A stretch of DNA of 56,511 nucleotides. Source: Chloroflexota bacterium. GTDB taxonomy: Bacteria; Chloroflexota; Anaerolineae; B4-G1. The position numbers were made by a program, and so were the translations under genes. The number at the start of each line of letters is the position of its first letter. Position 1 is the first letter of the stretch. Location: NCBI GenBank assembly GCA_012514315.1, contig JAAZAN010000013.1, positions 1 through 56,511 of the forward strand, given 5' to 3'. The notes under the pieces are model-generated. The model ran no database searches. It was given only the letters and a program-made list of their open reading frames with translations, and was not told the DNA's origin. Below are positions 9,005 to 17,848 of the stretch, piece after piece.

Positions 9005-12000
9005 CTACTGGATAAGTTCCACGTCATCTGCCTGGAACCACGTTGTGCCCCACTCGTCGGCCGTCCAGCGGCCGTGCAGCAGCAGCGGCGCCCACGCTGC
9101 CGGGGTGCGGCTTGATCTGGGCGTCCGAACACAAACCCACGACTGCCCATCCCAGAGGTGAAAGCTGCGCCCGCCGGTCCAGCCTGGTAACCGCATGCCG
9201 GCGACTGTCACCGGCTGTCGTGGCGCCTGGGTGATCTCGTTGAGCCTCAAATGGTCGCGAAGCCGGTCTGCGACAGCTGCCAGAGGGTCGTGCAGATCGC
9301 TGACAGGATACCCGAGAATCCGACGTTCCCAGTCCATGCGCTGCCCGGGCGTATCAGGCTGGACATGGGGTGAATCGAGTAGCTCGTTGTCGAAGAGCAT
9401 CATTTGATGGGCGCTACCCGATCTCAACACGTCCGTTGCTTCGGAGATCAATGCTGATCTGCTGGCGCTGAGCCCGTCAAGCGCCCCGCACTGGATCAGA
9501 TGGGTCACCTCACGGGAGTGGAGTGACACACGCATCAGTAGATCACGCAGACTGTTGAACTGACCACGGCGCCGCTCTGACAGAATGGTCCGGACAGAGC
9601 TCTGTCTGAGATCGCGAACGTGGCTGAGCCCCATCCAGAGAGTCGTCTCTGCGCTACCTCTCTCTTGGGTCAGCGTGAATCGCTCTTCGCTCGTGTTGAT
9701 GTGCGGAGGACGGACTTTGAGGCCCAGGCGGATTGCCTCAGCTATGTAGAGGGCCGGGTGATGGAATCCACCCCAATTCGCCAGACGCGCGCAGAGCAGA
9801 GCGGCCGGCCAGTGTGTCTTGATGTAGGCTGCGCGATAGCTCACGGTGGCGTACGCTGTAGCGTGACCTTGGTTGAAGCCGTAGCCGGAGAACGCTTGAA
9901 CCTGGTTCCACAGTTCGTGTGCCTGGTTGCGCGACATGCTGGGGCCTGCGGGGGATGGTCTCCCGCAGCCGGAGATGAACTGATCCTTGATCCGGGCCAT
10001 CTCGTCGGCCTGGAACCGACTCATACCCCGCCTCAGGTGATCGGCTTGCTCCCAGGTCAGACCAGCGACCTCACGTGCAATTCGCAGAATCTGTTCCTGG
10101 AAGATCAGGACGCCTTTCGTGGCGCCAAGGATCGGCTCGAGCGCCGGATGGAGAAACGAGACGGGTTCCTCCCCACGGTAGCGACGAACAAACGCATCAG
10201 CCATACCGCCGGAACTCGGACCTGGCTTGAAGAAGGCATTGGCTACCGCTAGATCGCGGACTGTGCGGGCCCTCAACTTGCGGAGGGTGCCCCGTGCGCC
10301 TTCTGACTCGCACTGGAAAACCCCAACGGTGTCCCCGTGGGAGAGGAGATCGCCAGTCGCAAGGTCGTCTGACGGAATCTCGTCCAGATTGAACTCCGGA
10401 TCGTAGTTGCGGCGAATGAGGTCGACCGTATCTGCGAGGACGGTCAATGTACTGATGCCGAGCAGGTCGATCTTGGCCAGGCCAAGCGAGTCGACATCCC
10501 GATGGTCGAACTGCGAGATCAGGAATCCCTTGGCCGCCCACTGCACAGGCAGGTAGTCTGTCAGTGGGCCGGGTGTGATGACTGCTCCTCCCGGATGGAC
10601 GCTGAGGTGGTGCGGATATCCTCGCAGAGCATCCGCCTCAGTGACAATCTCCTGCAGGAGCGGATCGTCCAGCGTAGTGACTACATCCGCCGTTGAGATC
10701 TCGGCGTAGGGCCGTCGGCGCGAGAGCCAGTCTCGCGGAAGACGCGCTAGAAGGTCCTCGATCTGTGTCTCATTCAGGCCATAGGCCTTCGCCGTATCCC
10801 GGACCGCCGAGCGGGGGCGCAGCGTGCTTACGGTAGCGACCAGAGCGACTCGATCTGCTCCGTACCTAGTCCGCAGGTAGTCCAGGACCTCGTGGCGTCT
10901 ACGGCTGCAGAAATCCAGGTCGATGTCCGGAGCGTCCAGCCGTGCCGGGCTGAGGAACCGCTCGAAGAGCAGGTCGTGCTGGACAGGGTCCACGGTCGTG
11001 ATGCCCGTGCAGTAGGCGACCAGCGAGTTTGCTACGCTGCCACGCGTGCTGACTGGAATGCCCATCCGCCGCGCGAAACGAACGAGATCTGCTACCACCA
11101 GGAAGAGCGGTGCATATCCATGCTGGCCGATCACAGTGAGCTCGTGTGCGAGTCGTTCATGTACGGAGGTCGCGGCGTCGGGCGCGTACTTTCGCGTCAA
11201 GCCCGCCTGTGCCAGGCCGGCCAGTGCCTGGTTGGGTGTCTGGTTATCCGGCAATTCGAGCACAGGCCAGATCGCTGTTCGCTCAGGCAATGCCGGCTGG
11301 CAGCGATCGGCCACCTCACTGACTCTCGCCAGCGCGTCGGGAAACGCAGCGAAATGCGCGACGGCTTCGCAAGGACCTAACCAATGTACGACGGCAGAAG
11401 GATCCCCGCCTAGAGGGAGCGAGTCTTCGGGTACCTCATCGATGCGGCAGTTGTTCTGGATCGCGGCGAGCAAGCGCAGCCTGGGCATACTTTCCGGTTC
11501 CAGGCCGTAGACCGGCTGCACTGCCACCCGGTCCAGTCCCAGGAACTCACCCATCGCAACGATTGAGCGAGCGACAGGTAGGTCGTCCTCCCCATGCAGC
11601 TCGATGGATAGAAAGGTGTTGTTCTCACCAAAAACCCCGGCTAGCCGGCCGGCGAAGCGATGGGCGACGTGTCGGGCATCGGCGCGTAGCGCTCGCGACA
11701 CCCAGCCCTTGTGTCCACCTTCCAGGCAGATCAGACCGTCCCTATGGAGGCGCAGGTCATCCAGTGACAATCCACGGGCAGAGGCAGAGAGTCGATCCGG
11801 TCTGGCCTGGATCAGTGAGGACAGTGTGCACAGCGAGCTATACCCAGCGGGTCCGGTTGCCAACAGAACCAGGCATCCGCTGCCGTGCAGAGAGCTCGAC
11901 TGTGCCGCCAGATCCTCCGGGAGTGTGACATTCACGAGCATACCGGTGATCGGCAGAATGCCTGCTGCCTGACACGCTCTGGTGAAAGCAACGGCGCCGT

Positions 12001-12139
12001 AGAGGACGTTGGTGTCCGTCAGCGCGAGCCGGGTCATCCCGTCGGACATCGCCCGCTGCGCCAGCGCAGTCACCGGCGCTGTGCTGCCCAGAAGCGTGTA
12101 ACGAGAGTGGACGTGCAGGTGGGTGAATTCTGTCGACAT
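9005..12139 (-). CDS. dnaE: DNA polymerase III alpha subunit, DnaE type, with degenerate PHP domain
   Basis: C-family replicative or repair polymerase of 1044 residues from the ATG at 12139. A longer reading from 12241 would begin upstream of the predicted promoter, so I reject it. The PHP domain starts FTHLHVHSRYTLLG (His7/9/11), but the usual TDH is TDT (Asp42-Thr43), so its metal-dependent proofreading is probably lost. The palm has GSVANSLVAYCTGI, PDIDLDFC with Asp405 and Asp407, and KIDLLG with Asp558, so the three catalytic Asp residues are present. The C-terminus has an OB-like region and is shorter than in DnaE1 proteins of about 1150 residues. The length and short tail suit a second, possibly error-prone ImuC/DnaE2-like polymerase, but no imuA or imuB neighbour is present. 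Confidence 0.9.
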   Translation of the reverse strand: MSTEFTHLHVHSRYTLLGSTAPVTALAQRAMSDGMTRLALTDTNVLYGAVAFTRACQAAGILPITGMLVNVTLPEDLAAQSSSLHGSGCLVLLATGPAGYSSLCTLSSLIQARPDRLSASARGLSLDDLRLHRDGLICLEGGHKGWVSRALRADARHVAHRFAGRLAGVFGENNTFLSIELHGEDDLPVARSIVAMGEFLGLDRVAVQPVYGLEPESMPRLRLLAAIQNNCRIDEVPEDSLPLGGDPSAVVHWLGPCEAVAHFAAFPDALARVSEVADRCQPALPERTAIWPVLELPDNQTPNQALAGLAQAGLTRKYAPDAATSVHERLAHELTVIGQHGYAPLFLVVADLVRFARRMGIPVSTRGSVANSLVAYCTGITTVDPVQHDLLFERFLSPARLDAPDIDLDFCSRRRHEVLDYLRTRYGADRVALVATVSTLRPRSAVRDTAKAYGLNETQIEDLLARLPRDWLSRRRPYAEISTADVVTTLDDPLLQEIVTEADALRGYPHHLSVHPGGAVITPGPLTDYLPVQWAAKGFLISQFDHRDVDSLGLAKIDLLGISTLTVLADTVDLIRRNYDPEFNLDEIPSDDLATGDLLSHGDTVGVFQCESEGARGTLRKLRARTVRDLAVANAFFKPGPSSGGMADAFVRRYRGEEPVSFLHPALEPILGATKGVLIFQEQILRIAREVAGLTWEQADHLRRGMSRFQADEMARIKDQFISGCGRPSPAGPSMSRNQAHELWNQVQAFSGYGFNQGHATAYATVSYRAAYIKTHWPAALLCARLANWGGFHHPALYIAEAIRLGLKVRPPHINTSEERFTLTQERGSAETTLWMGLSHVRDLRQSSVRTILSERRRGQFNSLRDLLMRVSLHSREVTHLIQCGALDGLSASRSALISEATDVLRSGSAHQMMLFDNELLDSPHVQPDTPGQRMDWERRILGYPVSDLHDPLAAVADRLRDHLRLNEITQAPRQPVTVAGMRLPGWTGGRSFHLWDGQSWVCVRTPRSSRTPAAWAPLLLHGRWTADEWGTTWFQADDVELIQ

Positions 12140-12209
12140 GACCGGCAACGCGCCTGGTGTGTATGCTGTGTGTCTCCTGCTGCCCTGGTGCATCGGGACC
12201 CTACACCGG

Positions 12210-12238
12210 AGTATAGCATCCTCGTGATCGACTGGCAA
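12210..12238 (-). promoter_or_regulatory. Putative dnaE promoter
   Basis: On the minus strand, TTGCCA (12238 to 12233) and TATACT (12215 to 12210) are 17 bp apart. Transcription would start near 12203, so translation must start downstream, which supports the ATG at 12139. The gap 12140-12482 holds only this element and the opposing promoter at 12395-12422. Confidence 0.65.
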
Positions 12239-12394
12239 CACGAAGAGGGCGCTGAAGGATCCAGCGCTGGACCCGACGGTGAAGCGGAATGGTAGGGGCT
12301 ATCGCTCGCACTGGGCTGACCCGACTAGTTAGTCCGGCATCCCCGTCGCGTCCCATTGTGGCTCGTCTTCCAGCGCACCTGTCCCCAACAGCGG

Positions 12395-12422
12395 TTGACG
12401 GCAGCAGAAGGCCATGTATACT
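12395..12422 (+). promoter_or_regulatory. Putative promoter of the NIPSNAP gene
   Basis: TTGACG (12395-12400) and TATACT (12417-12422) are 16 bp apart. An in-frame ATG at 12414 falls inside this promoter, so the ATG at 12483 must be the start. Confidence 0.65.
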
Positions 12423-12482
12423 ACTGCCTCGGCAGACGAGATAACGCTATCCGCACAATCCAGTGTGCAAAAGGAGTCCAAC

Positions 12483-12803
12483 ATGTTCTTCGAATTGCGT
12501 CAGTACCGTACCAAGCCCGGACAACGGGAGCGTTGGGTAAGATTCATGGAGGACGTCATCATCCCGTTCCAGGTGTCGAAAGGGATGGTGGTAGTCGGAA
12601 GCTTCACCGGCGAACAGGAAGATGATCTCTACGTCTGGATTCGCCGCTTTGACAGCGAGGAGCAGCGTGAGCAGCTCTACCGCGCGGTCTATGAGACAGA
12701 CCAGTGGAAGGATGTCATTGCGCCGCAGGTTGGGGAGATGCTGGACCGTGAGCGGACCGTCGTCACCAGGCTGATGCCCACGCCCCGATCCGTCATCCGC
12801 TAG
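12483..12803 (+). CDS. NIPSNAP family protein
   Basis: Small protein of 106 residues starting MFFELRQYRTKPGQ, the usual opening of NIPSNAP domains, which adopt a dimeric ferredoxin-like alpha+beta barrel fold. The start is fixed by AAAGGAG six bases upstream of the ATG. The biochemical role of bacterial NIPSNAP proteins is poorly known; some sit near oxygenase or stress genes. There is no operon partner, and the gene is separated from marR by a promoter region. Confidence 0.85.
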   Translation: MFFELRQYRTKPGQRERWVRFMEDVIIPFQVSKGMVVVGSFTGEQEDDLYVWIRRFDSEEQREQLYRAVYETDQWKDVIAPQVGEMLDRERTVVTRLMPTPRSVIR

Positions 12804-12916
12804 CGCTGTACCTGTTTGTCTCCCCGGCCTGGTGTGGTTCTACGAACCTGATTTGGTGACCTCGGCGCTGCCCGCACTCGCATCGGCTGCGTTAGCTCAG
12901 GGCGCCACCGACGCGC

Positions 12917-12944
12917 TTGACATAGATCCCGACAGGTGTATAAT
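12917..12944 (+). promoter_or_regulatory. Consensus sigma-70 promoter of the marR-ABC exporter operon
   Basis: TTGACA (12917-12922) and TATAAT (12939-12944) match the consensus exactly, with a 16-bp spacer. The MarR start at 12993 leaves a leader of about 40 nt. The inverted repeat at 12941-12961 overlaps the -10 box. Confidence 0.8.
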
Positions 12945-12961
12945 TGATCAGCTAACAATTA
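12941..12961. promoter_or_regulatory. Probable MarR operator (TAATTG-N9-CAATTA)
   Basis: A perfect 6-bp inverted repeat, TAATTG at 12941-12946 and CAATTA at 12956-12961, overlaps the -10 box of the strong promoter. Size, AT-rich arms and position are typical of MarR-family autorepression sites. Binding by the adjacent MarR protein is inference. Confidence 0.6.
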
Positions 12962-12992
12962 GGCGGCTTATCAGTTGTGCGGGAGGATCGCT

Positions 12993-13514
12993 ATGCCCAG
13001 ATTCGATGACCCCGAGGCCCTTGATCATTTAGTCGCACAGGTGTGCCATCTGCATTACAGTCGGGCTCGCGAGCTGCTCGATCGGATCGGATTATATCGC
13101 GGACAGCCCGCCCTGTTGGGAGCACTTTGGGAACAGGAAGGGCTCTCGCACACGGAGCTAGCGGACAGACTTCAGGTGACCCCGGCGACGATCACACGGA
13201 TGCTCCAACGTATGGAGAAGGCTGCGCTCCTCGTACGCGTGCCAGACGTCGAGGATCAGCGCGTATCGCGCGTCTATTTGACAGACGCGGGCCGGGAGAT
13301 ACGTGGCAGGGTGGAAGAGGTGTGGCGCGCCATGGATGCCGAGACGTTCGCTGGGTTCTCGCCTGAGGAGCGGGCGGACGTCCAACGGGTACTGTTTCGC
13401 ATGCGAGAGAACCTGACACGAGCCAGCGAAGCTGGGCTGTCGGCAATCTGGCCGCGCGATGTGACGCAAACTGAACGTGGCTCACGAGAGTGTGACTCCG
13501 GTAGTGAGAGGTGA
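12993..13514 (+). CDS. MarR family transcriptional regulator
   Basis: Winged-helix regulator of 173 residues. The segment LLGALWEQEGLSHTELADR leads into the recognition region VTPATITRMLQRMEKAALL, followed by the beta-wing with the Asp-Arg motif DVEDQRVSRVYLT. Flanking helices form the dimer interface. The ATG at 12993 has GGGAGG six bases upstream. Its stop overlaps the GTG at 13511 of the next gene's reading frame (GTGA), so regulator and exporter are co-expressed. The likely role is a local repressor of the operon, released by the drug or metabolite that the exporter removes. Confidence 0.9.
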   Translation: MPRFDDPEALDHLVAQVCHLHYSRARELLDRIGLYRGQPALLGALWEQEGLSHTELADRLQVTPATITRMLQRMEKAALLVRVPDVEDQRVSRVYLTDAGREIRGRVEEVWRAMDAETFAGFSPEERADVQRVLFRMRENLTRASEAGLSAIWPRDVTQTERGSRECDSGSER

Positions 13515-13516
13515 GT

Positions 13517-15265
13517 ATGAGATCTGCTCTGAAGCTGGCGAAGTTCGTCAGGCCGTACTGGAAATGGGCCGCGCTGGCCCCATTGTTGATGCTTCTCGAA
13601 GTGATTATGGACCTGATGCAGCCGCGTCTGATCCAACGGATTATCGACCAGGGCATCCAGCAGCTCAACATGCCGCTGATCGTCCAGACTGGTCTTCTCA
13701 TGATGGGGCTCGCGATCGTCGGCGCGTTTGGAGGAGCGAGTAATGGGGTCTTCGCGGTCAAGACGGTTCAGGCGTTCGGTGCTGACCTGAGGGAGGCGCT
13801 GTTTCAAAAAGTCCAGACGCTCTCGTTTAGCAATCTGGATGACCTGGAGACAGGCCAGCTGATCACGCGACTGACCAACGATGTGACTCAGGTGCAGGAA
13901 GCCCTGCAGACGCTCTTGCGCATTCTCATCCGAGCACCGCTGCTGTTGATCGGTAGCCTGGTGATGGCGATTGTGACGAGCCCACAACTGGTATTCCTGC
14001 CGTTAGTGCTTATGCCCCTGGAGCTGGTGATTGTAGTCCTGATCGTACGCAGAGCGACACCGATGTTCGGGCGGGTGCAGGATCAACTTGACGCATTGAA
14101 CGAAGTCATGCAGGAGAACCTGGCAGGCGTACGGGTTGTCAAAGCCTTTGTGCGCGGAGCCTACGAGGAGGCTCGATTCGGTCGAACCAACGACGAGCTG
14201 ATGGCTCGGACGATCAAGGTGGCCCGGACCATCGTGCTGGCTATGCCGTTCATGATGATCACGCTGAATCTCGGTATCGCGGGGGTTCTGTGGTTCGGTG
14301 GAGTGAACGTGACTCAGGGCAACATGGAAGTGGGGCAGATCGTCGCCTTCGCCAACTACTTGCTCACCACACTGTTCTCTCTTGTGATGGTGAGCATGCT
14401 CGTGGTTCAGGTCGCCCGTGCTGAAGCTTCTGCAGTGCGCATCGATGAGGTGCTGGAGAGTGAGGCTGCCATTCAGGATCGTCCCGATGCGCTGACCGAG
14501 CTGAGCCCTAGGGGTTATGTGGCGTTCCAGAGCGTGACGTTCAGCTACAATGGAGGCAGCGACGGGGACGCGGTCCTCAAGGGCGTCAATCTCGTGGCGG
14601 AGCCAGGGCAGACGGTTGCGATCCTTGGTAGTACAGGTTCGGGCAAGTCGAGTCTTGTTCACCTGCTTCCGAGGTTCTACGATGTGTCCGAAGGCAGAGT
14701 CACCCTTGATGGGATTGATGTGCGCGACATCGACGGCGCCACGTTGCGGCGCAGTATCGGGCTCGCTATGCAGGAAACCGTGCTCTTCAGTGGCACCATT
14801 CGTGACAACATTCGGTACGGTCGGCCCGACGCCACGGATCAGGAGGTGATCGCCGCCGCCCAGGCCGCCCAGGCGCACGATTTCATTGTGGCGCTACCTG
14901 AAGGATATGATACTGCGCTGGGACAGCGCGGCGTCAATCTGTCCGGCGGACAGAAGCAGCGCATTGCCATTGCGCGCGCGCTGCTTCTGCAGCCAGCAGT
15001 CTTGATTCTCGATGATAGCACCAGTTCAGTTGATGTTGAGACGGAGGCCAGAATCCAGACCGCGTTGGAGAATCTGGCTGGCGAGCACACCTGCCTAATG
15101 GTGGCACAGCGCGTGAGCAGTGTGCTGAACGCTGACAAGATCGTGGTGTTGGATGGGGGAAGGATCGTGGCTGAAGGAACGCACGATGAGTTGATGGTTG
15201 CCAGCTCGATATACCGTGAGATCTACGATTCGCAGTTGGGAAACGGGGTGGTGAACCATGGTTGA
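13517..15265 (+). CDS. ABC exporter subunit with degenerate ATPase site (TM287-like)
   Basis: Fused transmembrane-ATPase half-exporter, 582 residues from the ATG at 13517 (GAGAGG six bases upstream; GTG 13511 is an alternative). About six membrane helices occupy residues 15-300. The ATPase domain has Walker A GSTGSGKS (371-378) and a canonical signature LSGGQ (475-479). Walker B LILDD carries Asp500 where the catalytic Glu belongs, and the H-loop His is Gln531 (VAQRVSS). This is the pattern of the non-hydrolysing subunit in heterodimeric exporters such as TM287/288. The next gene supplies the complementary subunit. Substrate is unknown; multidrug or lipid export is likely from family and MarR control. 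Confidence 0.92.
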   Translation: MRSALKLAKFVRPYWKWAALAPLLMLLEVIMDLMQPRLIQRIIDQGIQQLNMPLIVQTGLLMMGLAIVGAFGGASNGVFAVKTVQAFGADLREALFQKVQTLSFSNLDDLETGQLITRLTNDVTQVQEALQTLLRILIRAPLLLIGSLVMAIVTSPQLVFLPLVLMPLELVIVVLIVRRATPMFGRVQDQLDALNEVMQENLAGVRVVKAFVRGAYEEARFGRTNDELMARTIKVARTIVLAMPFMMITLNLGIAGVLWFGGVNVTQGNMEVGQIVAFANYLLTTLFSLVMVSMLVVQVARAEASAVRIDEVLESEAAIQDRPDALTELSPRGYVAFQSVTFSYNGGSDGDAVLKGVNLVAEPGQTVAILGSTGSGKSSLVHLLPRFYDVSEGRVTLDGIDVRDIDGATLRRSIGLAMQETVLFSGTIRDNIRYGRPDATDQEVIAAAQAAQAHDFIVALPEGYDTALGQRGVNLSGGQKQRIAIARALLLQPAVLILDDSTSSVDVETEARIQTALENLAGEHTCLMVAQRVSSVLNADKIVVLDGGRIVAEGTHDELMVASSIYREIYDSQLGNGVVNHG

Positions 15266-17159
15266 GCAGCGACGACCCAGGTCCCAAAGGAGTGACAACT
15301 CGACCTCCAGGGAATCATCTCCAGGAGCGGGCTTCGGCCCGCGACGCGGCGGTCATATGGCCATGGCTGGCCACAAGGAGAAGGTCAACGACCTGCGGGG
15401 GACGCTGGTCCGCCTCTGGGGCTACCTCAGCGAGCAGCGGGCCGGCCTGATAGCCACGACGATTCTGGTGGTGTTGACCTCGGGGCTGGAGCTTCTAGGG
15501 CCGTATCTGATGGGCCGCGCGATCGACGAGTACATCTCAGTTGGGGATCTGTCTGGTCTGGCGCGGTTAGTCGTGCTATTGATCGCTACCTATGCAGTCG
15601 CGGCGGGTGGAGTATGGTTGCAGGGCTACATCATGGCCGGGGTATCGCAACGCGCGGTACGCAACCTGCGCGCCGATCTCTTTGCCAAGCTCCAGACGCT
15701 GTCGTTGCGGTTCTTCGATCAGCGCTCGCACGGTGAGTTGATGAGTCGCCTGACGAATGACGTCGAGAACATCAACAACGTGCTGAACTCGAGTGCGACT
15801 CAACTAGTATCCAGTGCGGCGAGTCTGGTTGGTGTTGTGGTGATGATGTTTGTGATCAATGTGCCGATGGCCTTGGTGACGTTGCTGGTTGTTCCACTCA
15901 CGCTGGTGCTGACGCGTACTGTGGCCCGGCACACGTTGCAGGGCTATCGCGAGCAACAGGAAGCGCTTGGCGAGCTCAACGGTCTCATCGAAGAGACAGT
16001 CACAGGACAGCGTGTGGTCAAGGCCTTTGTGCGCGAACAGGCCGTGATGAACGAGTTTGGCCGGGTGAATCGTGAGCTGCAGCGGGCGGCAACTCGAGCG
16101 CACACTCTGACAAGTTTCATGGGTCCCCTGATGAACATGGTCAATAACCTGGGACTGGCGGTCGTAGCTGGCACCGGTGGGTGGCTGGCGGTACGTGGAC
16201 TGGCAACGGTGGGCAACATCGCGACCTTCGTCAACTATGCGCGGCAGTTCAGCCGTCCGCTGAACCAGATCGCCCAGCTGTTCAACACAATCCAGTCGGC
16301 GCTCGCTGGGGCGGAGCGCGTCTTCCAAATCATGGATGAGAATCCGGAGCTAGTCGACGAAGAGAGTGCCGCGCCGCTTGACCACATCATCGGCGATGTG
16401 GTATTCGATGACGTGAGTTTCAGCTACGAACCGGGCGTTCCCGTGCTGAAACACGTCAGTCTGCACGCCAGGCCGGGCGAGACGGTCGCGTTGGTGGGAC
16501 CGACAGGCGCTGGCAAGACAACGATCGCCAACTTGTTGACGCGCTTCTATGACGTTGACGAAGGGGCCATCCTGATCGATGGAGTGGACATCCGGACGGT
16601 GCGAAAGGACGACTTGAGGCGGAAGCTCGCCCTGGTGCTGCAGGACAATTTCCTCTTTGGAGAGTCCGTGCTCGAGAACATCCGCTACGGTCGCCTGGAC
16701 GCGACCGATGAAGAGGTCATGGAGGCGGCCAAGCTGGCGAACGCGGATTCGTTCATCCGCCGGCTGCCACAAGGCTACCAGACGGTGCTTGCCGAGCGTG
16801 GCGCCGACCTGAGCCAGGGGCAACGCCAGCTCCTGGCGATCGCACGAGCCATTCTTGCCGACCCAGAGGTCCTGATCCTGGATGAGGCGACGAGCAACGT
16901 AGACACCCGCACAGAGCAGCATCTGCAAGAAGCGCTGCTGCGGTTAATGGCGGGTCGGACGAGTTTCGTGATTGCACACCGGCTGAGCACGATCCGTGAA
17001 GCGAACCAGGTATTGGTGATCAATCATGGCGAAGTGATCGAGCGAGGCACACACAGAAGCCTGCTGGCGCAGGGCGGCTTCTACGCCCATCTCTACACCA
17101 GCCAGTTCAAAGGTGCGGCTCAGCTGAAAGACTGGCTGCCACAACCACAGCCTGCGTAG
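15258..17159 (+). CDS. ABC exporter subunit with catalytic ATPase site (TM288-like)
   Basis: Second half-exporter of 633 residues, overlapping the previous gene by 8 bp. Six membrane helices lie between about 60 and 345. Walker A is GPTGAGKT (414-421), Walker B LILDE has the catalytic Glu543, and the switch His is His574 (IAHRLST). Its signature is LSQGQ (518-522) instead of LSGGQ. The partner lacks Glu and His but has a canonical signature. So the heterodimer should have one consensus site (this Walker B with the partner's LSGGQ) and one degenerate site. The N-terminal 33 residues are hydrophilic and unusual; a start at an internal Met (34 or 36) is possible. Confidence 0.92.
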   Translation: MVEQRRPRSQRSDNSTSRESSPGAGFGPRRGGHMAMAGHKEKVNDLRGTLVRLWGYLSEQRAGLIATTILVVLTSGLELLGPYLMGRAIDEYISVGDLSGLARLVVLLIATYAVAAGGVWLQGYIMAGVSQRAVRNLRADLFAKLQTLSLRFFDQRSHGELMSRLTNDVENINNVLNSSATQLVSSAASLVGVVVMMFVINVPMALVTLLVVPLTLVLTRTVARHTLQGYREQQEALGELNGLIEETVTGQRVVKAFVREQAVMNEFGRVNRELQRAATRAHTLTSFMGPLMNMVNNLGLAVVAGTGGWLAVRGLATVGNIATFVNYARQFSRPLNQIAQLFNTIQSALAGAERVFQIMDENPELVDEESAAPLDHIIGDVVFDDVSFSYEPGVPVLKHVSLHARPGETVALVGPTGAGKTTIANLLTRFYDVDEGAILIDGVDIRTVRKDDLRRKLALVLQDNFLFGESVLENIRYGRLDATDEEVMEAAKLANADSFIRRLPQGYQTVLAERGADLSQGQRQLLAIARAILADPEVLILDEATSNVDTRTEQHLQEALLRLMAGRTSFVIAHRLSTIREANQVLVINHGEVIERGTHRSLLAQGGFYAHLYTSQFKGAAQLKDWLPQPQPA

Positions 17160-17175
17160 CACTGAAGTGGGTCAA

Positions 17176-17215
17176 GCGAGCCTTGGTCGCAGGCATCACC
17201 GTGACCTGGGCTCGC
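17176..17215. terminator. Interrupted inverted repeat between convergent genes, possible terminator
   Basis: GCGAGCC (17176-17182) pairs with GGCTCGC (17209-17215), and inside it GGTC (17185-17188) pairs with GACC (17203-17206). No T-tract follows on either strand, so intrinsic termination is uncertain. Its place between the convergent exporter and NUDIX genes suggests a transcript end. Confidence 0.35.
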
Positions 17216-17285
17216 CAGTCACGTTGTCGTCCCAACGCTGCCAATGATCAGACGCCGGCGCAGATTAGTCTGCCAGACAGACTGC

Positions 17286-17753
17286 TCACCGGACGTATGT
17301 CTCTCGTCGACATCTCCACGCATCAGCGATGCGCTCGATGTGCGGATCGACGACGTCCATGCGGGCTATCTCATCGGCCGTGAAGTAACCACACTCCAGT
17401 GTCTCGGCACTGACACTCGGCTGACCTGCCACGACGGTTGCTTCGAAGCTCAGTACGACGAAGTGGCAGCGATTGCCATCAGCGTACTGGGTGATTCGGT
17501 GTGGGTCGCTGTAGACGCCAATCAACCGTCCAACTGAGACCGTCAGGCCGGTCTCCTCCAGGACCTCGCGGGCGCAAGCCTCGGCCACACTCTCGCCTGC
17601 TTCCACGCGTCCACCTGGGAGACACCATCGATTGTTATCGGTCCGTCTGGTGAGGAGCATCCGTTCCCCGGTCGGGTCGAAGATGACGGCATCGCACGCG
17701 AGTGTCAGCGTCGCATCTCTGCCGATCCTCTCCCCACGGACATATTTCGCCAT
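17286..17753 (-). CDS. NUDIX hydrolase
   Basis: NUDIX pyrophosphohydrolase of 155 residues. The Nudix box GX5EX7REUXEEXGU is complete: GGRVEAGES, then CAREVLEETGL. The N-terminal strand LACDAVIFDPTGERMLLTRR and the RWCLPGG entry resemble the MutT/ADP-ribose type. The C-terminal segment contains SAETLECGYFTADEIARM, the ADP-ribose/NDP-sugar style tail. Substrate is not predictable. A perfect TATAAT lies about 36 bp upstream on the minus strand (17794 to 17789), with a poor -35. Confidence 0.9.
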   Translation of the reverse strand: MAKYVRGERIGRDATLTLACDAVIFDPTGERMLLTRRTDNNRWCLPGGRVEAGESVAEACAREVLEETGLTVSVGRLIGVYSDPHRITQYADGNRCHFVVLSFEATVVAGQPSVSAETLECGYFTADEIARMDVVDPHIERIADAWRCRRETYVR

Positions 17754-17848
17754 ACTTCTTTGCCTGCTTCTAACGTTGAGCGGGATGGATTATATCTCGT
17801 TCTGACGATCACCAGGAATCTCGGTACAGATGTGCGTTCGACCTGTGC

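Noticed and set aside
12140-12241. 34-codon N-terminal extension of DnaE
   Set aside because: It would start upstream of the predicted promoter, and DnaE homology begins at STEFTHLHVHS.
12885-12910. TTAGCTCAG string resembling a tRNA D-arm
   Set aside because: No T-arm (GGTTCRA) or acceptor stem pairing is found in the following 70 bases; the site is part of the marR upstream region.
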